From contig JAITSR010000433.1 of the NCBI GenBank assembly GCA_031287655.1, positions 1 through 7,655 of the forward strand: a stretch of 7,655 nucleotides of DNA, written 5' to 3'. Shown here piece by piece: positions 1-6,308 of the stretch (positions within the stretch are counted from its first letter, which is position 1; every line of letters begins with the position of its first letter). This stretch comes from Clostridiales bacterium (lineage in GTDB: Bacteria; Bacillota; Clostridia; WRLR01). A program made the position numbers and the translations under genes. The notes under the pieces are model-generated. The model saw nothing but the letters and a program-made list of their open reading frames with translations, made no database searches and was not told the DNA's origin.

Positions 1-32
1 GATCTAATTTTGCCGATTGGAGTGTTCATGCT

Positions 33-290
33 ATGATACAGATTAGGCCTGTTTCGGACTTGCGGAACAAGTTCCCCGAAATTGAGAACGCGGTCAGCGC
101 CGGAGAACCTGTGTATCTCACTAAAAACGGGTACGGTGTGATGGTTGTGATGAGCTTGGAGAGGTACGCGGATCTTACCGAAGATGTCGAGCGAAAACTT
201 GATGAAGCCGATCGCTCCGCCGCAAGCTCTGATGTGCGCTACACTCACGAGGAAGTTTTCTCGCGGCTGCGGGCGAGAGTAAATGGATAA
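33..290 (+). CDS. Type II antitoxin, Phd/YefM family
   Basis: This 85-residue protein looks like the antitoxin of a type II toxin-antitoxin pair. The N-terminus (MIQIRPVSDLRNKFPEI) has the Phd/YefM DNA-binding signature of a short strand followed by a helix containing SDLRN. Residues 22-45 (AGEPVYLTKNGYGVMVVMS) match the conserved 'G.PV.LTKNG..V.V..S' dimerisation core. The acidic and basic C-terminal tail after about residue 55 is the part that usually wraps the toxin. A GGAG at 19-22 lies 10 nt before the ATG, and an alternative ATG at 28 is closed at once by a stop. The stop codon overlaps the toxin start by 8 bp, as is usual for co-translated TA pairs. In the family the antitoxin also represses its own promoter; that promoter would lie mostly left of the window. 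The gene appears intact although its toxin is broken. Confidence 0.9.
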   Translation: MIQIRPVSDLRNKFPEIENAVSAGEPVYLTKNGYGVMVVMSLERYADLTEDVERKLDEADRSAASSDVRYTHEEVFSRLRARVNG

Positions 291-604
291 AACTTATCGC
301 CTGCGCTATCTGCCGCTGTTTGAACAAGAGATGTCCGACATTGCGGACTATATCTCCGTGCATTTACAGAATCCGCAAGCGGCATTGCGACTGATTGACG
401 ATGTAGACGCCGCAATACACCGCAATACACCGCCGCATTACCGCGCCGCAGCTGTATGCGCCGTACCGCTCTAACAAGGAGCGTGAATATTTGTATTACA
501 CGATACAGGTCAGAAATTACACCGTGTTTTACGTTGTGATTGACGATGTGATGGAGGTGCGCCACATTATATACGGCAAGCGCAATCTCGCCGACTTGGT
601 ATAA
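283..604 (+). pseudogene. ParE/RelE-family toxin, frameshifted by a 10-bp duplication
   Basis: The ATG at 283 sits inside the antitoxin stop region. Translation starts MDKTYRLRYLPLFEQEMSDI and continues through NPQAALRLIDDVDAAI, a typical ParE/RelE N-terminus. After the tandem repeat at 411-430 the frame is wrong and a TAA stops it at 472-474 after 63 residues. In the next frame, up to the TAA at 602-604, the missing C-terminal half can be read: YAPYRSNKEREYLYY, TVFYVVIDDVMEVRHIIYG, KRNLADLV. Deleting one 10-bp copy gives a continuous 104-codon frame (103 residues), the normal length for this family. Known members inhibit gyrase (ParE) or cleave mRNA on the ribosome (RelE); which applies here cannot be told. 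The truncated product lacks the C-terminal strands with the basic residues, so it is probably inactive unless the repeat slips back. Confidence 0.85.
411..430 (+). repeat. Tandem 10-bp duplication inside the toxin gene
   Basis: CGCAATACAC occurs twice back to back (411-420 and 421-430) and is followed by a further CGC. The unit length is not a multiple of three, so the second copy shifts the toxin reading frame. Removing either copy restores the full-length toxin, which marks one copy as the recent insertion, probably from slipped-strand replication. Confidence 0.92.
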
Positions 605-655
605 CCTTCGCATTCTGCCTGTTCGCATCAATTTAACCAGCGAACGCATATCATT

Positions 656-677
656 CGGGCGCAGCCCGTCTTGTTTT
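656..677 (+). terminator. Probable Rho-independent terminator after the toxin gene
   Basis: A perfect 5-bp GC stem (CGGGC at 656-660, GCCCG at 664-668, loop GCA) is followed directly by the T-rich run TCTTGTTTT. It lies 52 nt past the toxin's ancestral stop and just before the promoter of the next operon, which is where a terminator would be expected. The stem is short, so it may be only moderately efficient. Confidence 0.5.
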
Positions 678-683
678 ATCCGA

Positions 684-712
684 TTGACAAACGATGTCTC
701 CGGGCATATGAT
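684..712 (+). promoter_or_regulatory. Sigma-70-type promoter for the downstream operon
   Basis: A perfect -35 hexamer TTGACA (684-689) is separated by exactly 17 bp from TATGAT (707-712), one mismatch from the consensus -10. Transcription would start near 719, leaving a leader of about 80 nt before the ATG at 801. The leader contains an 8-bp palindrome AACGCGTT (749-756) and a small GGCGG/CCGCC hairpin (759-772). No comparable promoter was seen in the later gaps, so this may drive all five downstream genes. Confidence 0.72.
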
Positions 713-785
713 CATAATGGACAGTTTTCCCGGCGCAGAACGCTCTTGAACGCGTTGCGGCGGAAATCCGCCCGCTAAAAATATC

Positions 786-791
786 GGAGGT
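786..791 (+). promoter_or_regulatory. Ribosome binding site of the propeller gene
   Basis: GGAGGT lies 9 nt before the ATG at 801 in an AT-rich setting that favours access. It fixes the start of the beta-propeller gene. Confidence 0.85.
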
Positions 792-800
792 ATATATTAA

Positions 801-1787
801 ATGAAGTTTCAGTTTGTACCGATGGATTTCAATATAAAGAAAATGCCCGATGTGTCGGGCGTGGCAGTGGATTCCAAGGACAACATCTATTATACCACAC
901 GGATTTGCGGCAGTTTAAATACCCCCGTTATGGTGCTCAGCCCCGAAGGGCGGTATTTGCGCGCGTTCGGGACGGGGATGCTGAAAAACGCGCACGGGAT
1001 TTGTATCGACCGCGAGGATAACGTGTATGTGGTGGACGGGATGCGGAACTGCGTGTTTCGATTTGACCCGGAAGGCCATCACATCGGTACGATCGGGACG
1101 CCCGACAGCCCGATTGATACGGGATGCGTCAACTATGACTACTGCACGATTCAAAAAAGCACCGATTCGTTCAATCACCCCGCGAAAATCGCGGCGACGG
1201 ACGGCGGCGATTTGTTTATCGCGGATGGCTACGGCAACGCGCGGGTCCATCACTATTCCAAGGATGGAAAGCACATAAAGTCTTGGGGGGAACCGGGGAC
1301 GGCGCGCGGGCAGTTTAACGTGGTGCATGGCATAGGCGTGGACGATCAAAACGGCGACGTGTATGTGTGCGACCGCGAGAACGAGCGCATCCAGATTTTC
1401 ACCTTCGACGGAGAGCTTCGGGCGGTTTGGGACGACATCTGGCGCCCGACGGATGTGTGCGTACGCGGCGACAACGTTTATGTGGCGGAACTGGGCGAAA
1501 TCATGTTCCTTGACAACGTGCTCTATGAGCCCGGAAGCCGCACCCATCACTCCCAATTGCGCGTGTTTAACAGAAAAGGCGAGGAATTGGCGCAGTTGGG
1601 CACGGCGGACAGCGGCGCGCACGGCAGCTTCTTTGCGGCGCACGCGATAACGGTGAGCCACGCGGGAGAAATACTGGCGGGCGAGGTGAACTTCCCCAGA
1701 GAGGACGTATGGATCGCTTATCCGGAGGGGCGCGGAATGTCCTGTAAATTCCACCCCGCGCTGCAAAAGTTCGCGCGGACGGAATGA
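801..1787 (+). CDS. NHL-repeat six-bladed beta-propeller protein
   Basis: This is a 328-residue protein built almost entirely of NHL-type propeller blades. The recurring pattern is 'hydrophobic-G-(I/V)-x-(V/I)-D-x-x-(D/G)-N-(I/V)-Y-V-x-D...V-x-x-(F/Y)-x-x-(D/E)-G'. Clear blades start near residues 18 (VSGVAVDSKDNIYYTT), 64 (AHGICIDREDNVYVVDG), about 129 (AKIAATDGGDLFIADG), 175 (VHGIGVDDQNGDVYVCDREN) and 217 (PTDVCVRGDNVYVAELGE), with a final degenerate blade after about 280. There is no signal peptide or membrane segment, so it should be cytoplasmic. NHL propellers include peptidyl-hydroxyglycine lyases, lactonase-like hydrolases, and ligand- or protein-binding scaffolds, so the fold alone does not give the reaction. 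As first gene of an operon with a glycosidase, an aldolase-like protein and a GRE, a role on a sugar-derived intermediate such as lactone hydrolysis is a guess only. The fold call is firm; the function is unknown. Confidence 0.85.
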   Translation: MKFQFVPMDFNIKKMPDVSGVAVDSKDNIYYTTRICGSLNTPVMVLSPEGRYLRAFGTGMLKNAHGICIDREDNVYVVDGMRNCVFRFDPEGHHIGTIGTPDSPIDTGCVNYDYCTIQKSTDSFNHPAKIAATDGGDLFIADGYGNARVHHYSKDGKHIKSWGEPGTARGQFNVVHGIGVDDQNGDVYVCDRENERIQIFTFDGELRAVWDDIWRPTDVCVRGDNVYVAELGEIMFLDNVLYEPGSRTHHSQLRVFNRKGEELAQLGTADSGAHGSFFAAHAITVSHAGEILAGEVNFPREDVWIAYPEGRGMSCKFHPALQKFARTE

Positions 1788-1802
1788 GGCAGGAAGAATA
1801 TA

Positions 1803-1826
1803 ATAAGGAAAGAAATAAGGAAGGGA
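1803..1826 (+). repeat. Purine-rich 12-bp imperfect tandem repeat with Shine-Dalgarno-like cores
   Basis: ATAAGGAA is repeated at 1803-1810 and 1815-1822 with 12-bp periodicity inside a nearly pure purine tract. Each copy offers an AAGGA core. The nearer core lies 18 nt from the ATG at 1840, which is unusually far, but only 4 nt from an ATG at 1826 in another frame. Confidence 0.55.
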
Positions 1827-1879
1827 TGGGAACGGTTCAATGGGCGCTTACAAAAGTGTGCTGCATGAAATGTCGATGA
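1826..1879 (+). CDS. Possible 17-residue leader ORF overlapping the transaldolase-like gene
   Basis: ATG at 1826 directly follows the AAGGAAGGG ribosome-binding tract and opens a 17-codon frame, MGTVQWALTKVCCMKCR. It ends in a TGA at 1877-1879. That TGA overlaps an in-frame ATG of the transaldolase-like gene (codon 13, at 1876) as ATGA, the usual geometry for translational coupling. The peptide resembles nothing I recognise and may be chance. If real, it would move the effective start of the next gene to 1876 or tune its translation. Confidence 0.25.
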   Translation: MGTVQWALTKVCCMKCR

Positions 1880-2907
1880 CGACGCCGACGCAATTCTGGA
1901 ATGACAGCTGCTCGATTCCGGAGCTCAACTACGCGATCGAGCACGGCGGGGTCGGCGCGACGACAAATCCGGTGATCGTCGGGCAAGTGTTGAAAGCCGA
2001 GTTGGAGACGTATGTCCCGCTGATCCGCGAGCTGATCGCGGCGATGCCAAAAGCGACCGAGGACGACGTCGCGTGGGCGCTGAACGAGCGCATGGCGCAG
2101 GATGGGGCAAAAAAGCTCCTGCCCGTGTTTGAGAGGACCGGCGGCAAGGCGGGCTTTATCTCGATCCAGACGAACGCGAAATATTACCGGGACGCCGAAA
2201 AGATGGCGGCGCAGGCGGTCCATTTCAGCGGGCTCGCGCCAAACATCATGGTGAAAATCCCGGTGACGGCCGCGGGGATCGCCGCGATCGAGGAAGCGAC
2301 ATACGAGGGCGTCAACGTCAACGCGACGGTTTCGTTTACGGTACCTCAGTCGATCGCGGTCGCGGAGGCGATCGCCCGCGGACTTTCGCGGCGCGAGCGG
2401 GCCGGCAGGGACAACTCCGGCCTTTTCCCCGTGTGTACGATCATGGTCGGGCGGATCGAGGACTGGCTCCGCGAGGTCATGAACGCGGAGAACATCACGG
2501 TCGATCCGATCGCGATCGACATGTCGGGCGTCGCGGTCTTTAAGAACGCGTACCGGATTTACCGCGAGCGTGGGTATCACACGCGCCTTCTGGCCGCCGC
2601 CTTCCGCAATCATTACCACTGGTCGCAGTTCATCGGCGGCGACGTCTCGATGACGATCACGCACAAGTGGATCAGGCAGTTCATCGAAAGCGACATTCCC
2701 TGCGAGAATCGGATGGATACGCCGGTCGATCCCAAGCTGGTCGCGCAGCTCAAAAAGCATTTTCCGGATTTCGTGCGGGCCTATGAGCCGGACGGGCTGC
2801 GGATCGACGAGTTCGACGGCTTTGGCGCGACGCGGCGCACGCTCGCGCAGTTTCTGAAAGGCTATGACGACATGGTCGCGATCATCCGCGGCTTTATTGT
2901 GGGCTGA
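1840..2907 (+). CDS. Transaldolase-family protein with aldolase-like active site
   Basis: This 355-residue class I (Schiff-base) aldolase belongs to the transaldolase family. By motif alignment with E. coli TalB these residues correspond: Asp22 (D17) in FWNDS, Asn43 (N35) in ATTNP, Schiff-base Lys139 (K132) in NIMVKIP, Asn161 and Thr163 (N154, T156) in VNVNATVSF, and the phosphate-binding arginines Arg205 (R181, VGRIEDW) and Arg256 (R228, AAFRN). Catalytic Glu96 of TalB appears replaced by Gln110 (ISIQTN), as in fructose-6-phosphate aldolase, and Phe178 by Met202. The chemistry is therefore more likely aldol cleavage or condensation of a phosphorylated sugar than dihydroxyacetone transfer; that is inference. 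No in-frame upstream start exists, because a TAA lies at 1816. The ATG at 1840 has only a weak GGGA, so the ATG at 1876 is a plausible alternative. The protein is cytoplasmic and lies 52 nt after the propeller gene. Confidence 0.82.
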   Translation: MGAYKSVLHEMSMTTPTQFWNDSCSIPELNYAIEHGGVGATTNPVIVGQVLKAELETYVPLIRELIAAMPKATEDDVAWALNERMAQDGAKKLLPVFERTGGKAGFISIQTNAKYYRDAEKMAAQAVHFSGLAPNIMVKIPVTAAGIAAIEEATYEGVNVNATVSFTVPQSIAVAEAIARGLSRRERAGRDNSGLFPVCTIMVGRIEDWLREVMNAENITVDPIAIDMSGVAVFKNAYRIYRERGYHTRLLAAAFRNHYHWSQFIGGDVSMTITHKWIRQFIESDIPCENRMDTPVDPKLVAQLKKHFPDFVRAYEPDGLRIDEFDGFGATRRTLAQFLKGYDDMVAIIRGFIVG

Positions 2908-2937
2908 CGACGACAGTGTAAGCTGACGACATACAAA

Positions 2938-2943
2938 AGGAGG
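2938..2943 (+). promoter_or_regulatory. Ribosome binding site selecting a GTG start
   Basis: AGGAGG lies 7 nt before GTG 2951. The closer ATG at 2946 is out of frame with the glycosidase, and the GTG gives the expected GH2 N-terminus, so this site decides the start. Confidence 0.8.
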
Positions 2944-2950
2944 GGATGCT

Positions 2951-5323
2951 GTGCGGATACCGTTGGAATGGGAAGTCGGCCATATGGAGCAAGGCGGGGG
3001 CGCGCCGCAAAAATTCGTCCCGGCGGTCGTGCCGGGCGCGGTGCAGATCGACTGGGCAAAGGCCGAAGGGATGCCGGACTGGAATTGGGAGGACAACTTC
3101 AAAGCGTACCGTTGGATGGAGGACTGCTTTTGGGTATACCGGACGCGAATCCCCAAGACCGCGGTCGGCGCGGGCGAGCGCCTCGTCTTTCGCTGCGGGG
3201 GAGTCGACTATCGGTACGAGGTCCGTCTGGACGGTCGAACGCTCTACGCCTACGAGGGGATGTTTCGCCCGTTTGAGCTGGATTTGAGCGAATACGCCGA
3301 CGCGGGCGGCGCGCTGACCGTCGTGATCGACCCGATCCCGAAAGCGCCGGACGGGGAGCCGGACAGCCGCCAAGAGGCCGCGCGGAGCTGTAAGCCGCCG
3401 GTCAGCTACGGCTGGGACTGGCACCCGCGCCTCGTGCCCTCCGGCATATGGGATGAGACGGAGCTGACGCTCGAACCTGCGGCGCGGATCGCGCGCGCGG
3501 AGGTGTGCTACACACTGAGCGAGGACCTGCTCACCGCGCGCATCACGGTGGACGCGGCTGCGGCGGAGGATATTGTTGCGGCGGCTGCTGTTGCGAGGAA
3601 ATCGGCTGCGGGAAAATCAGCAGCTAGTACAACGACGGCGGCCGCGGCGTCGACGCCGGCGTCAAAAACGGCCGGAACGCTCCGCTTCCGCCTGTTCGCG
3701 CCCGACGGACGCCCCGCGCTCGAAACGACGGAGCTCTCCGAGACGCTGACACTGCAAAACCCCGCGCTCTGGTGGTGCAACGGCTATGGCGCGCCGAATC
3801 TGTACCGCTGGGAGCTGCTGCTCGAAAAAGACGGGCGCGTACTCGACAAGCGGGAAGGCACGGTCGGTTTCCGTAAAATCGCGCTCACGATGAACCCCGG
3901 AACATGGGAGGAACCCGAGGATTTCCCAAAATCGCGGAGCCGCGCGCCGATTACGGTCACGCTGAACGGCGTCCCGATCTTTGCGAAGGGCAGCAACTGG
4001 GTCAATCCGGAGATATTTCCGGGCGTGATCGACGAGACGACCTACCGCCCGCTGCTCACCTGCGCGCGGGACGCGAACATGAACCTCCTGCGCATTTGGG
4101 GCGGCGGCATCATCAACAAAGAGAGCTTTTTCGACCTCTGCGACGCGTATGGCATCATGGTGTGGCAGGAGTTCCCGCTCGCGTGCAACAACTATCCGGA
4201 TACGCCGGAATACCTCGCGACGCTGGAGTCCGAGGCCGCGGCGATTATCCGGCGGCTGCGCGGCCACGCCTGCCTTGCGATCTGGGGCGGCGGCAACGAG
4301 CTCTTTAACAACTGGTCGGGCATGACCGATCAATCTTTGCCCCTGCGCCTGCTGAACAAGCTCTGCTACGAGCTCGACCGCAAAACGCCGTTCCTGCCGA
4401 CGTCGCCGGTGATCGGGATGGCCCACGGCTGTTATCTGTTTATGTATCCGGACGGGCGCGAGGTCTATCAGGCGATGGCCGGGGCGCACTACACGGCCTA
4501 CACGGAGTTTGGCGTGCCGTCGATCTCGAACCTTGAGACATGCCTTGCCGCGACGACGCGCGAAAAACTGTTCCCGCTTGTGCCGAACGACGTGACGATC
4601 GCCCATCACGCGTTTTTTGCGTGGTCGCCGGAGGATTCATGGGGCGGGATCGAAACGCTGCGCAAGTACTTGGGCGAGCCGGCCTCGCTCGAACAGATGA
4701 TCGAGTGGAGTCAGTGGCTCGAATGTGAGGGCTACAAGTGTATTTTTGAGGAAGCCCGCAGGCAGAAACCGTATTGCTCGATGTCCCTGAACTGGTGCTA
4801 CAACGAGCCGTGGCCGACGATCGCGAACAACTCGCTGCTCAACTACCCCGCCACACCAAAGCCCGCGTATTACGCGGTCGCCGCGGCCTGCCGGAACCGG
4901 CTTTTCAGCGCGCGGATTCCGCGCTTTACATGGCGGCCGGGCGACGTATTCTCCGCGGACCTCTGGCTCCTGAACGACGGGGCGGAGGGGATTCCGGCGG
5001 GCGCCGCCGAGGCCTTCCTTGAATACGGCGGCGAGCGGCATTTCCTGCTCCGTTGGGACCACCCGGCGATTCCCGCGAACCAAAACCTCGCGGGTCCGAC
5101 GCTGCGGCATCTTTTGCGGGAGCGGCAAGCGCCCGCCGACGGCGGCGTTGTCGACGGCAACGGCGCAACCGATAGCGGCGCTGACTGCGATCACTGCGCG
5201 GAGGCCGCGCCGCTGAACGGGCTAAAGCCGCCGGAGGGCCGCGGGAGACCGACCGAATTGAAATTGATCCTCTCGGCGGGCGAAATGTCCTCTGAATACC
5301 GATTGATTTTATACTTGCGCTAA
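2951..5323 (+). CDS. Cytoplasmic GH2 glycosidase, beta-mannosidase-like
   Basis: This is a 790-residue retaining glycoside hydrolase of family GH2. The N-terminal jelly-roll sugar-binding domain (about 1-175) ends in the beta-mannosidase-type motif YGWDWHPRLVPSGIW (153-167). An immunoglobulin-like domain follows, and then a TIM barrel from about 335 (NGVPIFAKGSNW, RDANMNLLRIWGGG). The acid/base is Glu450 in WGGGNELFNNW and the nucleophile Glu519 in YTEFG. The C-terminal part has a typical W-x-Y-N-E-P-W-P...PKPAYYAV stretch. No signal peptide is visible, so it should act on imported glycosides. Exo-beta-mannosidase activity is the best guess, but related GH2 enzymes act on glucosamine and other sugars. 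Two low-complexity insertions are odd: an Ala/Ser/Thr-rich one at about 201-240 and a Gly/Asp-rich one at about 726-768. It starts at GTG with a strong ribosome binding site, 43 nt after the aldolase-like gene. Confidence 0.88.
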   Translation: MRIPLEWEVGHMEQGGGAPQKFVPAVVPGAVQIDWAKAEGMPDWNWEDNFKAYRWMEDCFWVYRTRIPKTAVGAGERLVFRCGGVDYRYEVRLDGRTLYAYEGMFRPFELDLSEYADAGGALTVVIDPIPKAPDGEPDSRQEAARSCKPPVSYGWDWHPRLVPSGIWDETELTLEPAARIARAEVCYTLSEDLLTARITVDAAAAEDIVAAAAVARKSAAGKSAASTTTAAAASTPASKTAGTLRFRLFAPDGRPALETTELSETLTLQNPALWWCNGYGAPNLYRWELLLEKDGRVLDKREGTVGFRKIALTMNPGTWEEPEDFPKSRSRAPITVTLNGVPIFAKGSNWVNPEIFPGVIDETTYRPLLTCARDANMNLLRIWGGGIINKESFFDLCDAYGIMVWQEFPLACNNYPDTPEYLATLESEAAAIIRRLRGHACLAIWGGGNELFNNWSGMTDQSLPLRLLNKLCYELDRKTPFLPTSPVIGMAHGCYLFMYPDGREVYQAMAGAHYTAYTEFGVPSISNLETCLAATTREKLFPLVPNDVTIAHHAFFAWSPEDSWGGIETLRKYLGEPASLEQMIEWSQWLECEGYKCIFEEARRQKPYCSMSLNWCYNEPWPTIANNSLLNYPATPKPAYYAVAAACRNRLFSARIPRFTWRPGDVFSADLWLLNDGAEGIPAGAAEAFLEYGGERHFLLRWDHPAIPANQNLAGPTLRHLLRERQAPADGGVVDGNGATDSGADCDHCAEAAPLNGLKPPEGRGRPTELKLILSAGEMSSEYRLILYLR

Positions 5324-5351
5324 AATTCATATTCTATTTTGGTTATTTTTC

Positions 5352-5356
5352 GGAGG
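5352..5356 (+). promoter_or_regulatory. Ribosome binding site of the GRE activase
   Basis: GGAGG lies 4 nt before ATG 5361, a short but workable spacing. It sits at the end of an AT-rich 37-nt gap. It supports the ATG at 5361 and not an overlapping frame that starts at 5339. Confidence 0.75.
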
Positions 5357-5360
5357 CAGA

Positions 5361-6257
5361 ATGAAAGGGATCATAACGGAAATCATGCGGTTTTCGCTGA
5401 AGGACGGACCCGGAATCCGCACAACAGTCTTTTTGAAGGGCTGCAACATGGCCTGCAAGTGGTGCCACAACCCGGAAACGCTCGCGCTCGCCCCGCAGCT
5501 CATGCGCTATCCGGACCGGTGTATCGGCTGCGGCGCGTGCCTTGCCGTCTGCGAGCACGGCGCGTTTTCGGAAAATGACGGCGTGGCCGCGTATGACCCG
5601 ATAAATTGTGTGTCTTGCGGGGCCTGCGCCGACAGCTGCTTTTCGGGCGCGCTCGTGATGTCGGGCCTCGAAATGAGTATTGAGGACGTGATGGCCGAGG
5701 TCTTGCAGGACGCCGATTACTACCGCAATTCGGGCGGCGGCCTGACGATCAGCGGCGGAGAGGCGGCAAGCCAGCCGGAGTTTACGACGGCGCTCCTGCG
5801 CGCGGCAAAGGCCGCCGGGATTCCGACGGCGATCGAGACGAACATGCTCGCGGAGTGGCCTGTCTACGAGTCGATGCTGCCGCATCTCGACCTCGTGATG
5901 CTCGACATCAAGCTCAGCTGTGACGCGGCGCATAAAAAATGGACCGGCGTCGGCAACAAAGCCATTTTGGAAAACGTCCGGCGCATCTCCGAGACGAAGC
6001 CGACAATCGTCCGCACGCCGGTCATTCCGGGCGTGAACGACACCGAAGATGAGATTCGGAACATCGCGGGCATCGTCCGGGGGCTCAAAAATATCGTGAG
6101 CTTTGAGCTGCTCTTATACAACCCGCTCGGCGAGAGCAAGTATGAGGCGCTCGGGCTCGAGCATTTATTCAAAGGCGCAAAGCCCGCGGCGGAGGGACAG
6201 GCGGAGCGCCTCAGGGCGGCCGCGGAGACGGCGGGCTTCCCCGTAAAGGTCATGTAA
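5361..6257 (+). CDS. Glycyl radical enzyme activating enzyme (radical SAM)
   Basis: This 298-residue radical-SAM activase would install the glycyl radical on the GRE encoded next. The SAM cluster motif CX3CX2C is Cys28, Cys32 and Cys35 (CNMACKWCHNPET). A ferredoxin-like insert carries two CX2CX2CX3C motifs: Cys54/57/60/64 and Cys83/86/89/93. Such two-cluster inserts are typical of activases for GREs other than pyruvate formate-lyase and ribonucleotide reductase. The SAM-binding glycine motif is SGGGLTISGGE (124-134), with AASQPEF following in place of the more usual PLLQPEF. The DLVMLDIK, KPTIVRTPVIPGVNDTEDEI and FELLLYNPLGESKY stretches are also standard for the family. Length and N-terminus (MKGIITEIMRFSLKDGPGIRTTVF) are normal, and no key residue is missing. 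The protein is cytoplasmic and strictly anaerobic. Adjacency makes the downstream GRE its obvious substrate. Confidence 0.95.
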   Translation: MKGIITEIMRFSLKDGPGIRTTVFLKGCNMACKWCHNPETLALAPQLMRYPDRCIGCGACLAVCEHGAFSENDGVAAYDPINCVSCGACADSCFSGALVMSGLEMSIEDVMAEVLQDADYYRNSGGGLTISGGEAASQPEFTTALLRAAKAAGIPTAIETNMLAEWPVYESMLPHLDLVMLDIKLSCDAAHKKWTGVGNKAILENVRRISETKPTIVRTPVIPGVNDTEDEIRNIAGIVRGLKNIVSFELLLYNPLGESKYEALGLEHLFKGAKPAAEGQAERLRAAAETAGFPVKVM

Positions 6258-6258
6258 A

Positions 6259-6274
6259 GGCGGCGCGTCCCGCC
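6259..6274 (+). other. Intercistronic hairpin 1
   Basis: GGCGG (6259-6263) pairs with CCGCC (6270-6274) around the loop CGCGTC. It begins two bases after the activase stop. No T tract follows, so it is not a classical terminator. It may stabilise or process mRNA between activase and GRE. Confidence 0.5.
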
Positions 6275-6308
6275 GATGGAACGAACGCGGGCGCGGCGCG
6301 TCCCGCCG
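6261..6308 (+). repeat. 15-bp direct repeat in the activase-GRE gap
   Basis: CGGCGCGTCCCGCCG occurs at 6261-6275 and again, identical, at 6294-6308. Each copy contains the loop and 3' arm of one of the two hairpins described here, so the repeat is structural as well as sequential. Confidence 0.85.

Noticed and set aside
621..645. Inverted repeat GTTCGC/GCGAAC with a 13-nt AT-rich loop downstream of the toxin
   Set aside because: No T tract follows and the stem is short; the hairpin at 656-668 is a better terminator.
600..715. A reverse-strand frame starting near 715 whose first 40 residues look protein-like
   Set aside because: It has no ribosome binding site, and the rest runs antisense through the toxin gene, whose sense frames give clear family matches.
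749..756. AACGCGTT palindrome in the operon leader as a LacI-family operator
   Set aside because: The symmetry does not extend beyond 8 bp and no regulator gene is in the window. It remains only a weak possibility.
1840..2907. Many CGATCG sites in the transaldolase-like gene as a signal or recognition repeat
   Set aside because: They fall in frame where a codon ending in CG precedes ATC and a G-starting codon follows, so they are explained by codon preference and Ala-Ile-Asp/Ala/Glu runs.
5303..5335. Possible internal promoter (TTGATT ... TATTCT) before the activase
   Set aside because: Spacing is 21 bp and both hexamers are weak; the AT-richness of the gap explains the resemblance.
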